Shown here: positions 8,836 to 17,220 of the stretch, piece after piece
Numbering within the stretch: position 1 is the first letter of the stretch
Layout of the letters: each line of letters starts with the position of its first letter
From: Lachnospiraceae bacterium
GTDB taxonomy: Bacteria; Bacillota; Clostridia; Lachnospirales; Lachnospiraceae
Reading direction: 5' to 3'
Length of the DNA stretch: 64,000 nt
Assembly (NCBI GenBank): GCA_017618075.1
Contig: JAFZUY010000001.1
Location: forward strand, 1-64,000
The notes under the pieces: model-generated
What the model was told of the DNA's origin: nothing
Database searches by the model: none
The model's input: the letters and a program-made list of their open reading frames with translations, nothing else
Made by a program: the position numbers and the translations under genes

Positions 8836-8992
8836 ATGAGACAAGGACTGTCTCATTCCGTAAAACAGGGCATTTGCTCGTTTTGTGTCCTGTAAAACAA
8901 TCTGTGTCCGACGTAGGATGTAATCACAGACAAGCCGAAGACGAAAAACAAAATCGGCGAAAAAAACAAATCGATTACAGGAGGACACAGTA
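8836..8992 (+). promoter_or_regulatory. structured 5' leader that can sequester the Shine-Dalgarno site
   Basis: The predicted leader of about 157 nt begins with a perfect hairpin, ATGAGACA/TGTCTCAT (8836-8843/8849-8856) with loop AGGAC. The SD AGGAGG lies at 8979-8984. CTGTGTCC (8902-8909) can pair with GGACACAG (8983-8990), and TGTAATC (8919-8925) with GATTACA (8973-8979); these nest into one helix burying the SD. TGTGTCCTGTAA (8884-8895) is a competing partner for 8975-8989. The AGGAC loop can pair with GTCCT (8887-8891). Pairings were read by eye. Confidence 0.5.
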
Positions 8993-9172
8993 ATGAAAAA
9001 AGAAATTATCTCAACAATTTTAAGAATGGTTTTTGCAGCAGCAGGTATGGTATTCATCATCTTATCGATGTGCCTTGACCAGACACAGCCTTATCTTACG
9101 ATAGGACTTGCATTTGTGGTTCTGGCAAACTTAATCTGCTGGGTTGCAAAGGGCTTAAAGAAAGGAAACTAA
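8993..9172 (+). CDS. small two-helix membrane protein (59 aa)
   Basis: The ATG at 8993 follows AGGAGG at 8979-8984 with ideal spacing. The 59-residue product has two hydrophobic segments (about 5-26 and 35-51) joined by a short CLDQTQPYL loop, and a basic tail (KGLKKGN). It ends one base before the ATG of the downstream XRE regulator, so the two are translated together. I do not recognise the family. A helper or sensing partner of the membrane-tethered regulator is an inference from position. Its translation may be controlled by the structured leader upstream. Confidence 0.7.
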   Translation: MKKEIISTILRMVFAAAGMVFIILSMCLDQTQPYLTIGLAFVVLANLICWVAKGLKKGN

Positions 9173-9173
9173 A

Positions 9174-9695
9174 ATGGATCAGCAGAAAATCGGAGCATTT
9201 CTTAAAGAATTAAGAAAAGAAAAAAATATCACTCAGGAAGAACTCGCAGAGAAAATGCTTGTATCCAGAAGAACAGTTTCCAGATGGGAAACAGGAACCA
9301 ATATGCCGGATATGGACATTCTGATTGATATCTCCGAATTCTACGACGTTGATCTTAGAGAGATCTTAGACGGAGAAAGGAAAAAAGAGCAAATGGATAA
9401 AGTTATGAAAGAAACCGTACTCAAAGTAGCGGATTTTGAAAATGAAGAAAAAGCGAAGCTTATGAAGAGAATGAATCTTCTGTTTGTGGCAGCGCTTGTG
9501 CTGATGACGTTTTTATTCGGAACATTCTTCTTAACCCCTTGGGAAGGGCCGGTTATGGATATCCTTCAGGGCGTGGCACTCGGTGTAGGCTACGGAATGA
9601 TTGTTGTCGGCGTGATAATGACCAGCAGATATGCAAAGCAGATCAGAGAATTCAAATTAAGACTTCTTCATAAAAAGAAAGAATTTGAAGATTAA
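9174..9695 (+). CDS. XRE-family regulator with two C-terminal transmembrane helices
   Basis: An N-terminal helix-turn-helix (about 5-62, ITQEELAEKMLVSRRTVSRWETGTNMPDM) is followed by a linker. Two hydrophobic helices lie at about 101-120 and 128-150, and the tail is basic, in 173 residues. The design (DNA-binding domain tethered by a helical hairpin) is frequent in Firmicutes. It shares an operon with the 59-residue membrane protein upstream (1-base gap) and ends at a strong terminator. The target and the signal are unknown. Confidence 0.82.
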   Translation: MDQQKIGAFLKELRKEKNITQEELAEKMLVSRRTVSRWETGTNMPDMDILIDISEFYDVDLREILDGERKKEQMDKVMKETVLKVADFENEEKAKLMKRMNLLFVAALVLMTFLFGTFFLTPWEGPVMDILQGVALGVGYGMIVVGVIMTSRYAKQIREFKLRLLHKKKEFED

Positions 9696-9779
9696 TCATA
9701 AAAGATTTAAGCCAAGAGGTGCATTTACGGAAATGTACCTCTTTTTTATTTAATGTACGATGTTTGCTTCTTTTATGAT
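9695..9779. repeat. inverted pair of the 11-mer TCTTTTATGAT around a terminator
   Basis: ATCATAAAAGA (9695-9705) and its exact reverse complement TCTTTTATGAT (9769-9779) flank the terminator at 9714-9750. The same 11-mer recurs at least ten more times in the window. Confidence 0.6.
9714..9750 (+). terminator. intrinsic terminator after the XRE regulator
   Basis: AAGAGGTGCATTT (9714-9726) pairs with AAATGTACCTCTT (9731-9743) apart from one mismatch. A T-tract runs to about 9750. Confidence 0.88.
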
Positions 9780-9821
9780 AAAATGAAAAAGTATTGAAAA
9801 AAGATGAACGGGGAGCGTTAC

Positions 9822-11207
9822 ATGGAGCAGTTTTTAAGCAAATTTGATGATATTTTATACACTTGGTGTCTGATTTATCTCTTAGCCGGCGCGGGAATTT
9901 ATTTTACGATCAGAACAAAGTTTGCGCAGATTCGTCTCTTAAAAGATTCAGTCAAATGGATGTTTGAGAAAAAAGACGGCAAAGGCATTTCTTCGTTTCA
10001 GGCGCTGATGGTTGCAACCGCATCGCGTGTCGGTACGGGAAATATGGCGGGAGTTGCCACGGCAATTCTTCTTGGCGGTCCCGGTGCGGCTTTCTGGATG
10101 TGGATTATGGCGATAATCGGTTCTTCATCCGCGTTCGTGGAAAGTACTCTGGCACAGATATACAAGAGAAAAGAAGGCGACATATTTAAAGGCGGCCCTG
10201 CTTATTATATTGAGAGAGCCCTTCATTCAAGAGTGCTCGGTGTTCTTTTTGCAATTTCTCTGATTGCCACATTTGCGTTCGGATTTAACGGACTGCAGGC
10301 TTACAATATCGTATCTTCGCTCGATTATTATTTCCCGAATATCGGATCAACGAGAGTTCCCTTAATTGTGGGCGCAATACTTTTTGGAATTGTAATGTTT
10401 CTGTTTTTTGCCGGAACCGATAAAATCGGCTGGCTTTCATCGGTGCTCGTTCCGATTATGTCGGGACTTTATATTCTGATGGCACTCCTTGTCATAATCA
10501 TGAACTTCGGCAAAATTCCCGAAGCTTTGTCACTGATTATAAAATCGGCCTTTGACTTCAAGGCAATTTTCGGCGGAATGGCAGGCTCGTGTATGGTGCT
10601 GGGTATCAAGAGAGGGCTCTTTTCAAACGAAGCAGGTATGGGTTCCGCACCCAATGCCTCAGCATCCGCGGAAGTCTCACATCCTGCCAAGCAGGGACTC
10701 GCACAGATTGTGTCGGTTTATATCGATACTCTTATGATCTGTTCCGCGACAGTATTCATTGTACTGTTAACAGGTCAGTATCAAAACGGCGCAGCAGACG
10801 GCATTCCACTTATTCAGCAGTCCGTAGCTTCACAGTTCGGCCCTTTTGCAATTCACATCATCACCATTTCTGTCTGCCTCTTCGCATTTACGTCAATTTT
10901 GGGTAATTTCTTTTATGCGGAAGCAAACATTTTATTCATTACGAAGAATAAAGCCGTTATGATTATCTTTAAAATTCTGGCGGCGGTTATGGTATTCGTC
11001 GGTGCGAACAACAATATCACGGTGGCCTGGTCTCTGGCGGACATTACCATGGGTATAGAAGCGATTATAAATATTATCGCAATAACCATTCTTTCGAACA
11101 TAGCGGTTAAGGCCCTGAAAGATTATGAAAAGAAGAAAAAAGCCGGCGGAGAGATAACATTCCGTGAATCGGACATAGGCCTTTCAAATACGGATGTATG
11201 GAAATAA
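9822..11207 (+). CDS. alanine/glycine:cation symporter (AGCS family)
   Basis: The 461-residue protein has about ten hydrophobic helices and the AGCS signatures: FQALMVATASRVGTGNMAGVATAI near residue 65, GGPAYYIER, and FSNEAGMGSAPNASASAEVSHPAKQG near residue 275. The family imports alanine or glycine with sodium ions. I start at ATG 9822 because GGGGAG at 9810-9815 is correctly spaced; the ATG at 9804 has no ribosome site. It stands alone between two terminators, so it is probably a single-gene transcript. Exact substrate specificity cannot be read from the sequence. Confidence 0.93.
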   Translation: MEQFLSKFDDILYTWCLIYLLAGAGIYFTIRTKFAQIRLLKDSVKWMFEKKDGKGISSFQALMVATASRVGTGNMAGVATAILLGGPGAAFWMWIMAIIGSSSAFVESTLAQIYKRKEGDIFKGGPAYYIERALHSRVLGVLFAISLIATFAFGFNGLQAYNIVSSLDYYFPNIGSTRVPLIVGAILFGIVMFLFFAGTDKIGWLSSVLVPIMSGLYILMALLVIIMNFGKIPEALSLIIKSAFDFKAIFGGMAGSCMVLGIKRGLFSNEAGMGSAPNASASAEVSHPAKQGLAQIVSVYIDTLMICSATVFIVLLTGQYQNGAADGIPLIQQSVASQFGPFAIHIITISVCLFAFTSILGNFFYAEANILFITKNKAVMIIFKILAAVMVFVGANNNITVAWSLADITMGIEAIINIIAITILSNIAVKALKDYEKKKKAGGEITFRESDIGLSNTDVWK

Positions 11208-11210
11208 AAA

Positions 11211-11247
11211 ACGGGCTCGGAAAAAATCCGAGCTCGTTTCTTTTATG
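11211..11247. terminator. bidirectional terminator between the symporter and the binding protein
   Basis: ACGGGCTCGGA (11211-11221) pairs with TCCGAGCTCGT (11227-11237), with one G-T pair. It is preceded by A-rich and followed by T-rich sequence, so it serves both converging genes. Confidence 0.85.
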
Positions 11248-11261
11248 ATTTGAGAAAACAA

Positions 11262-12056
11262 TTATTTGATTACGTCTACGCCGTATTTCTCGCCGAGTTC
11301 TGCAAGCTTGCCGTTCTCTACGAGTTTGTCGATTGCGTTATTGACGATTTCAACAGTCTTGGTATCTTCAAGTCTGAAGCCGATAGCGTATTCCTCGCTC
11401 TGAAGGCTTGCGCCCTCGAGAATCATGAGGTCGCTGTAGTCGGTATCTTCGTTGATAACTGCCTTTGCAAGTGTTAAGTCAAGTACTGCTGCGTCGCATG
11501 TGCCGGCCTTTACTTCAAGAAGAGCATCCTTCTGAGCGGAAACTCCTAAATAATTGCCTGTTGAAAGGTGTGCATCTGCCTCGATTGCGCTCTCACCTGC
11601 GGAACCGCTCTCTGCACAAACATTGATTCCGTCCATATCTGCAAGTGATTTGAACTTGTCTGCATTGCTCTTGTTGATAACTACTACCTGCTCGTTAACA
11701 ACGTATGACTTTGAGAAAGCCATGTTTTCTTTTCTGTCTTCTGTTACGGTAAGACCGTTCCAGATACAGTCAATTGATCTTGACTTAAGTTCAACTTCCT
11801 TCTGATCCCATTCAATTTCCTGGAATTTAACGGGAACGCCAACAATTTCTGATACTGCCTCAGCAAATTCGGTATCAAATCCGATAAGTTTGCCGTTTTC
11901 ATCATAATAGTTCATCGGCTCGTAAAGAGTCATTCCGACAACCAATTCATTTTTGTTTTTGATATAGTCCCAGTCTGTAGCAGCCTGCTTAGAGCATCCG
12001 ACAAGCATTGTTCCAATCATTGCTGCCATTAATAATACAGAAATAATTTTCTTCAT
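11262..12056 (-). CDS. polar amino-acid ABC transporter substrate-binding lipoprotein
   Basis: The 264-residue protein has a lipoprotein signal peptide (MKKIISVLLMAAMIGTM) with lipobox LVGC, so Cys21 would be lipidated. A family 3 solute-binding domain follows (LVVGMTLYEPMNYYDENGKLIGFDTEFAEAV). I place the start at 12056, with TAAGGAGG before it; the frame runs 50 codons further upstream but that stretch is not signal-like. The permease and ATPase that should complete this importer lie at 15047-16519 on the other strand, separated by a GntR-ABC operon. Confidence 0.92.
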   Translation of the reverse strand: MKKIISVLLMAAMIGTMLVGCSKQAATDWDYIKNKNELVVGMTLYEPMNYYDENGKLIGFDTEFAEAVSEIVGVPVKFQEIEWDQKEVELKSRSIDCIWNGLTVTEDRKENMAFSKSYVVNEQVVVINKSNADKFKSLADMDGINVCAESGSAGESAIEADAHLSTGNYLGVSAQKDALLEVKAGTCDAAVLDLTLAKAVINEDTDYSDLMILEGASLQSEEYAIGFRLEDTKTVEIVNNAIDKLVENGKLAELGEKYGVDVIK

Positions 12057-12148
12057 TTCTATCCTCCTTATAAAACCTAATAGGTAGAGATACATACTAC
12101 ACGCATATTGATTTTTTGTCAATTCTGAAGAAATTTTTAAAAAAGGTG

Positions 12149-12193
12149 TTGACATTAACTGTATATTGCTGTATATATAACACATAAACAGTT
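12149..12193 (+). promoter_or_regulatory. promoter and likely operator of the GntR-ABC operon
   Basis: A consensus -35 TTGACA (12149-12154), a 17-bp spacer and -10 TATATA (12172-12177) precede the gntR gene. AACTGT (12157-12162) and ACAGTT (12188-12193) form an inverted repeat around the -10. GTATAT occurs twice, 10 bp apart. Autoregulation by the GntR protein is likely, as in ytr operons (inference). Confidence 0.65.
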
Positions 12194-12207
12194 GTGAGGT
12201 AATCAAT

Positions 12208-12585
12208 ATGAAATTATTACAAAACAGCGGAATTCCTATTTATAAACAGATAAGTGAACAGTTAAAGGAAGAGATTCTTTCCGGAAAAATAAAAGAAGGA
12301 GAGTATCTTCCTTCCATAAGAGGACTGGCTCAGGATTTGCGAACCAGCGTCATCACGACCATAAAAGCTTACGAGGAGCTTGAAAGCGAGGGCCTCGTAA
12401 CAGCGGTGCAGGGCAAAGGCTTCTATGTCAATGCGCAGGACAGCGAACTTTTGCGCGAGCAGCACATAAGAAAGGTCGAGGAAGATCTGACGCAGGCTAT
12501 TAAGGCTTCAAAGGTTGCAGGAATGACAGAAGAAGAACTGATTGAAACACTCAAAGTTCTCATAAAACTGTCAGAGCAGGAATAA
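12208..12585 (+). CDS. GntR-family transcriptional regulator, YtrA type
   Basis: The 125-residue protein carries an N-terminal winged helix of the GntR family (PIYKQISEQLKEEILSGKIKEGEYLPSIRGLAQDLRTSVITTIKAYEELESEGLV). Only a short helical C-terminus of about 45 residues follows, the hallmark of the YtrA subfamily, which has no ligand-binding domain. Members usually repress the ABC operon they begin and respond to cell-wall stress. Here an ABC ATPase and two membrane proteins follow directly. TGAGGT precedes the ATG. Confidence 0.9.
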   Translation: MKLLQNSGIPIYKQISEQLKEEILSGKIKEGEYLPSIRGLAQDLRTSVITTIKAYEELESEGLVTAVQGKGFYVNAQDSELLREQHIRKVEEDLTQAIKASKVAGMTEEELIETLKVLIKLSEQE

Positions 12586-12607
12586 AGAAAGCAGAATGGA
12601 GATTAAC

Positions 12608-13510
12608 ATGAACTACACAGACGTTATTACAGGCAGCAATATAAATAAGAAATTCGGAAAATTTGAACTGAACGTTCCTGAAATCCATATTCCCGAAGGA
12701 TTTTCGACAGCCCTCGTCGGCGAGAACGGCGCAGGAAAGACCACTCTTTTAAATATTTTAAGCGGTCTAAGAAGAGACAACGACGGCGAAGTAACATATT
12801 TTGGAGAAAAGAAAATTACCGACGACGGCGTTATGGAAAGTATCGGATTTACCGGAACCAAGAATTACCTGCTTCCTCACTGGACAGGCGATCAGGTAAG
12901 AGAATTATCGGCTTTGCTTTTCGATAACTTTGACAAGGATAAGTTTGATGCAATCTGCAAATCCTTAAACATAGATTCAGCCATCTTCGGTGCAAAAGCA
13001 AAACGAATTTCCAAACTTTCCGACGGTAATATTATGAAGCTGATGCTTGCGAGTGTATTTGCGAGAAAGACAGACCTGCTTATTTTAGACGAGCCCGCAT
13101 CACCCTTAGACCCTCTGATGAGAGATCTGCTCGGTGATATTTTAAGAACATATATCGCAGAAGGCAACGGAAAAAGAAGCATTCTTTTCTCCACACACAA
13201 TATCTCCGACATGGAGGATGTGACGGATTACATTATCGTCCTTGATGACGGAAAAATACTCGAGCAGGGTTTTGTAACGGACATAAAAGAAAAGTATGTC
13301 ATCGTAAAAGGCGACTGCGAGTTAACAGAAGAGCTTAAGAAAAACATGGTTTCCGTAAATCCCGGAAAATACGGCTTCGAAGGAGTGGCTCTTTCGGAGA
13401 AAACAGAAGCTTTTACGGGTATGAATATTTCCTTCGAGACACCGGATCTTTTCCAAATCTGCGTGGCACTGCTTAAGCAGAATTCCAAACTTCAGATGCC
13501 TGTATTGTAG
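12608..13510 (+). CDS. ABC transporter ATP-binding protein with atypical signature motif
   Basis: The protein of 300 residues has Walker A GENGAGKT (38-45) and Walker B with DEPASPLDP (161-169). The H-loop reads FSTHNISDMED. The signature is LSDGN (137-141) instead of LSGGQ, a form of the YtrB-like group. GGAG at 12598-12601 fits ATG 12608 better than the ATG at 12596, which lacks a ribosome site. The last 80 residues form a C-terminal extension of unknown role. It works presumably with the two membrane proteins that follow. Confidence 0.87.
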   Translation: MNYTDVITGSNINKKFGKFELNVPEIHIPEGFSTALVGENGAGKTTLLNILSGLRRDNDGEVTYFGEKKITDDGVMESIGFTGTKNYLLPHWTGDQVRELSALLFDNFDKDKFDAICKSLNIDSAIFGAKAKRISKLSDGNIMKLMLASVFARKTDLLILDEPASPLDPLMRDLLGDILRTYIAEGNGKRSILFSTHNISDMEDVTDYIIVLDDGKILEQGFVTDIKEKYVIVKGDCELTEELKKNMVSVNPGKYGFEGVALSEKTEAFTGMNISFETPDLFQICVALLKQNSKLQMPVL

Positions 13511-13528
13511 GCTAACAGAGGTGACAAG

Positions 13529-14236
13529 ATGATTAAAATGATTAAAAGCTACAATGCGTATACTTCAAAGTTAATAGTGTTTCTGGCATATATTCTGTTT
13601 CCGGTAGTTATGATTTCGGTTTTCTCTGTATTAACATTCTTTATAAGAACAAACAATTCTCAGGAATTCAATATACTGATTACGGTTTTAACGGCCATCG
13701 TTATGGCATATCTGATAGTTGTAAACGGTCTGGCTGACCGTTTCAGCATAGGAACAATTTTAGTAAATAATTTGCAGGCAAACGAAATGGTCAAGACTTC
13801 TCCCAAAGGAGAAAAGACGGTTTTAAATGTTGCCATATGGGATATATTTGTAAAATTCTTCTCAACAGCGGCCGTTTTCCTCGGAATCTTTATTGCCAGA
13901 TTTTATTTTAGACAGGGAACTGTTTTTCAACTAATCGGAATTATGATACTTTGCGTTTTTTCGACGCACTTTATCTGCAGCCTCGTCTGCTGGATATGCA
14001 GAAAGATAGAGAATACTTCAATAGCCGTAGTGATACAGAGTATCGGAACGCTACAAATTCTTCCGTATATCATTCTTTCGGTATTGCCCGTAAAAGCAGT
14101 TCCCGTCTGGATTTCCGGTCCGACGGCAGCGGTGTACTTAATCTTAGATGTGATAGTAAATGTTGTAGGAATGCTGATTTTAAGAAGATTTATCAAAAAA
14201 TCGTGGTATAAAGACATAAAGTCGAAAGGACAATAA
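13529..14236 (+). CDS. ABC-2-like membrane protein, first of two
   Basis: This 235-residue protein is almost wholly hydrophobic, with about six predicted helices (for example LIVFLAYILFPVVMISVFSVLTF near the N-terminus). It has no catalytic motif. Its place between a YtrB-like ATPase and a second membrane protein of the same size indicates a permease subunit. I cannot assign a family from sequence alone. GAGGTG precedes the ATG. The stop is two bases from the next ATG, so the two membrane proteins are probably made together. Confidence 0.65.
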   Translation: MIKMIKSYNAYTSKLIVFLAYILFPVVMISVFSVLTFFIRTNNSQEFNILITVLTAIVMAYLIVVNGLADRFSIGTILVNNLQANEMVKTSPKGEKTVLNVAIWDIFVKFFSTAAVFLGIFIARFYFRQGTVFQLIGIMILCVFSTHFICSLVCWICRKIENTSIAVVIQSIGTLQILPYIILSVLPVKAVPVWISGPTAAVYLILDVIVNVVGMLILRRFIKKSWYKDIKSKGQ

Positions 14237-14238
14237 AG

Positions 14239-14943
14239 ATGAAGCTTAAGGATACAATAAAATTATTTAAATTTACATATAACAAATCTGCTCTGATATT
14301 TTTAATGATATTCTTTTTCCTTCAGAACATAATGTATATATTTATGCCGTTAGGAACCATAATGCAGGGATTCATGGTCAGTCTCACAAGCACGTATTTT
14401 GTGAGTTTCGTATATCAGATTATGGTTTCATCAATGATACGCTCGTCCGAAAAAGTTGAGAAATCAACAATTAAAAATTTTACGATTATCCTTCTTATAT
14501 CAAATGTCGGCAGTTTCATTTTGTTTATGATACCAAGATTTATAGTCATGCTTGTCATGAGTCAGTACAATGAAAATGAAATAATAATATTCCTTTTAAA
14601 CTATATTTTATTCAATATTCTTGCATATGTTTCCGTTGCGGTAATGTATAAAAGGATGGCATTCGGTACGGCAATTCTGGGAGTTGCAGCGTTAGCATTT
14701 TTTATAGAGATGCCGTTTTTCGTTTACAGTTCAACGCAAAACTTAATAAAGTTTATACAGGGAATGAAAACCGCGGTAAAGCATTTCGAGGTTTTAATAA
14801 ATGCTCCGATTATAGGACTGCTGGTGGCATCATTTGCAGTATGCATTATTTCACCCTTCATTTTTTACCTTATATCGATCTTAATGAAAAATGTCCCTAT
14901 CAGTAAATTCCTGGAAGACAGACAGCCATGGGGCAAAATTTAA
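14239..14943 (+). CDS. ABC-2-like membrane protein, second of two
   Basis: The 234-residue product has about six hydrophobic helices (for example ALIFLMIFFFLQNIMYIFMPLG at the N-terminus). Its size and topology match the preceding protein, so the two could form a heterodimeric permease for the YtrB-like ATPase. The exact family is not recognised. It is the last gene of the GntR operon and is followed by a strong terminator. Confidence 0.65.
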   Translation: MKLKDTIKLFKFTYNKSALIFLMIFFFLQNIMYIFMPLGTIMQGFMVSLTSTYFVSFVYQIMVSSMIRSSEKVEKSTIKNFTIILLISNVGSFILFMIPRFIVMLVMSQYNENEIIIFLLNYILFNILAYVSVAVMYKRMAFGTAILGVAALAFFIEMPFFVYSSTQNLIKFIQGMKTAVKHFEVLINAPIIGLLVASFAVCIISPFIFYLISILMKNVPISKFLEDRQPWGKI

Positions 14944-14950
14944 GATAAGA

Positions 14951-14983
14951 AAACTGCCTTTTAAAGGGCAGTTTTTTATTTTT
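14951..14983 (+). terminator. intrinsic terminator of the GntR-ABC operon
   Basis: AAACTGCC (14951-14958) pairs with GGCAGTTT (14967-14974), followed by TTTATTTTT. Confidence 0.88.
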
Positions 14984-15009
14984 ACAAAGTATGAATAATC
15001 GTGTAAAAT
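14981..15009 (+). promoter_or_regulatory. promoter for the amino-acid permease operon
   Basis: TTTACA (14981-14986), a 17-bp spacer and TAAAAT (15004-15009) with a TG just before the -10. It lies directly behind the terminator of the previous operon. Confidence 0.65.
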
Positions 15010-15046
15010 AGTGAACTGTAGGATATTAAATGTTGTTGGAGGAATT

Positions 15047-15691
15047 ATGTTTCTTGAAGTAACACTGCAGCTTTTAGATGGGTTTAAATTGACCCTTTTG
15101 ATATTTTTCTTAACCTTAATCGGAGCGCTTCCGCTCGGACTTTTAATTACGTTCGGAAGTATGTCAAAAATTAAATTTATAAAAGGTCTGACCAAAGGTT
15201 TTGTCTGGGTAATAAGAGGTACGCCTCTGATGCTTCAGATAATTCTTGTCTTTTATGGTCCGGGACTTATATTTAAAACGACGGGCGTCGGCAGACTTCC
15301 TGCGGTAATTATCGCTTTTATCATCAATTACGCCTGCTATTTCTCAGAGATTTACAGAGGCGGTATCGAGAGCATTTCCCAGGGACAGTACGAAGCCGGA
15401 CAGGTGCTCGGTATGACTAAAACGCAGATTTTCTTTAAGATTATCCTTGCGCAGGTTATAAAGCGCATCATCCCTCCGATGGGCAACGAAATTATTACCC
15501 TCGTAAAAGATACCTCTCTCGCCAGAGTTGTATCCTGCGTGGAACTCCTTAAAGCGGCTCAGGATATCGTCGGACTTAAGGCAATCATCTGGCCAATCTT
15601 TTACATTGGTGCATTCTACTTACTCTTCACCGGCGTACTTACGATTATATTCGGAAAGATAGAAAAGAAACTCGACTACTACAAAGGTTAA
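15047..15691 (+). CDS. polar amino-acid ABC transporter permease
   Basis: The 214-residue permease has about five transmembrane helices and the HisM/GlnP-type motif: VIRGTPLMLQIILVFYGP near the N-terminus and the ATPase-contacting EAA loop (YEAGQVLGMTKTQIFFKIILAQ). GGAGG at 15038-15042 fixes the start at 15047; the GTG at 15011 upstream has none. The next gene is the cognate ATPase, and the binding protein lies about 3 kb upstream on the other strand. Substrate is likely a polar amino acid or cystine. Confidence 0.92.
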   Translation: MFLEVTLQLLDGFKLTLLIFFLTLIGALPLGLLITFGSMSKIKFIKGLTKGFVWVIRGTPLMLQIILVFYGPGLIFKTTGVGRLPAVIIAFIINYACYFSEIYRGGIESISQGQYEAGQVLGMTKTQIFFKIILAQVIKRIIPPMGNEIITLVKDTSLARVVSCVELLKAAQDIVGLKAIIWPIFYIGAFYLLFTGVLTIIFGKIEKKLDYYKG

Positions 15692-15709
15692 TTTTATAAA
15701 GGATAAAAT

Positions 15710-16519
15710 ATGGAAACAGTTTTAAAAGTTGAGAACTTAAGAAAAAGATTTGATAAAGAAGAAGTTTTAAAAGGTGTATCCTTTGATTTAAACAAAGGCG
15801 AAGTCCTTGCAATCATCGGTTCTTCGGGTGGCGGCAAGACGACTCTTTTACGTTGTCTTAATCAGCTCGTTATTCCCGACAAAGGAAAGATTACGGTTAA
15901 CGGCGATGTTATATTTGATGATGAGCTCGGCAAAGAAAACGAGAAAAACCTTCGTACCAAGAGACTTCATTTCGGACTTGTGTTCCAGCAGTTTAACCTC
16001 TTCCCTCAGTACAATGTTTTTAACAATCTGACTTTGGCTGCAAGACTTCTTGCTAAGGAAAACAACAAGAAAAACAAGGGAAGTGTTGAAGATTTAAAGA
16101 AGGAATATGCACGTATCGACGAAGAGGCAAAAGCAATTTTAACAAGAGTCGGTCTTAAGGATAAAATGAAAGCATACCCTTGCGAATTATCCGGCGGACA
16201 GCAGCAGAGAGTTGCAATTGCAAGAGCACTTATTTTACATCCCGACATACTCTGTTTCGACGAACCCACATCCGCACTTGACCCTGAACTTACAGGCGAA
16301 GTTCTTCGTGTAATCGAGGGCTTAAAATCCTCGGACAATACTATGATTATCGTTACTCATGAAATGGAATTTGCCAGAAGAGTTGCGAGCAAAATCATCT
16401 TTATAGCTGACGGAGTCATCGAGGAAATCGGAACGCCCGAGGAAGTGTTTGAAAATCCCCAGAGCGAAAAATTAAAGAATTTCTTCAACAAATCCGTAGA
16501 AGTTATAGCACAAAATTAA
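15710..16519 (+). CDS. polar amino-acid ABC transporter ATP-binding protein (GlnQ/HisP type)
   Basis: The 269-residue ATPase has Walker A GSSGGGKTT (37-45), a Q-loop in FQQFNLFPQYNV, signature LSGGQQQR, Walker B with DEPTSALDP and an H-loop (VTHEMEFARRV). These are the forms seen in GlnQ, HisP and TcyN. It is about 28 residues longer than usual because of a lysine-rich insertion (KENNKKNKGSVEDLKK) between the Q-loop and the signature. It follows its permease by 18 bases. Confidence 0.94.
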   Translation: METVLKVENLRKRFDKEEVLKGVSFDLNKGEVLAIIGSSGGGKTTLLRCLNQLVIPDKGKITVNGDVIFDDELGKENEKNLRTKRLHFGLVFQQFNLFPQYNVFNNLTLAARLLAKENNKKNKGSVEDLKKEYARIDEEAKAILTRVGLKDKMKAYPCELSGGQQQRVAIARALILHPDILCFDEPTSALDPELTGEVLRVIEGLKSSDNTMIIVTHEMEFARRVASKIIFIADGVIEEIGTPEEVFENPQSEKLKNFFNKSVEVIAQN

Positions 16520-16537
16520 AGAGAAAAGAGAATAAAA

Positions 16538-17212
16538 ATGACTGAGAAAAAAGCAAAGATAATATGCTTTATTTTATCAATACTGATTCTTATTTTTGCA
16601 TATATCGAGGAAATATATATTCAGCCCGGATATCTTATTAAGTGCATCATCAAGGTGAGCACTTTCGGCGGAGTGATTCTTTTATACGCCGCACTTTCAA
16701 AGAAAAAGATATTGGATATTATCAATCTTAAAAAACCCGAGAAAATCGGTGTTTTATTAGGCGGTATAGCATTCTTTTTCGTGGGAATGTTTGCCCTGTT
16801 TTTTATCTTCAAAAACCAGATTGAGTGGTCGGGCATAAAAGAAAGTCTGGTCGGAAAAGAAGGCTTTACCAGACAGAACTGCCTTTTCGCTTTCGCGTAT
16901 ATAATTATTTTCAATTCATTCCTGGAAGAGGCCTTTTTCAGAGGCTTTTTATCAGGTATTTTTACGAAGAAATGGGTCGGATATATTATAAGCGCGGTTC
17001 TTTTTTCGGCTTATCATATAGGAATAGTCGGAGGATGGTTTACCATTCCGATTTTCTTAATCTGCATCTTCGGACTGGTACTGGTTGCACTGTTTTTACA
17101 GTGGCTGAATAACCATTATAAAACCATCGTTGCAAACTGGCTCGTGCATGCAAGCGCCAATATTGCAATAAACATAATAGGAACACTGCTTATTTTTGAA
17201 ATCTTAAAATAG
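16538..17212 (+). CDS. CPBP-family intramembrane metalloprotease (CAAX protease-like)
   Basis: The 224-residue membrane protein has the three conserved CPBP elements: Glu130-Glu131 and Arg135 in FLEEAFFRG, His160 in SAYHIG, and His204 in WLVHASAN. These residues bind a metal inside the membrane. In bacteria such proteins are linked to bacteriocin self-immunity or to maturation of peptides and regulators. No bacteriocin gene is visible nearby. It lies in a tightly spaced operon behind the amino-acid transporter genes. Confidence 0.88.
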   Translation: MTEKKAKIICFILSILILIFAYIEEIYIQPGYLIKCIIKVSTFGGVILLYAALSKKKILDIINLKKPEKIGVLLGGIAFFFVGMFALFFIFKNQIEWSGIKESLVGKEGFTRQNCLFAFAYIIIFNSFLEEAFFRGFLSGIFTKKWVGYIISAVLFSAYHIGIVGGWFTIPIFLICIFGLVLVALFLQWLNNHYKTIVANWLVHASANIAINIIGTLLIFEILK

Positions 17213-17220
17213 GAGATATT

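Noticed and set aside
8710-9060. N-terminal extension of the hydrolase frame up to 9060
   Set aside because: It crosses the plus-strand small gene and its leader, has no ribosome site, and the hydrolase has a clear GGAGG-preceded start at 8709.
12057-12206. N-terminal extension of the amino-acid binding protein
   Set aside because: The lipoprotein signal and a TAAGGAGG site mark the start at 12056; the upstream frame overlaps the promoter of the divergent operon.
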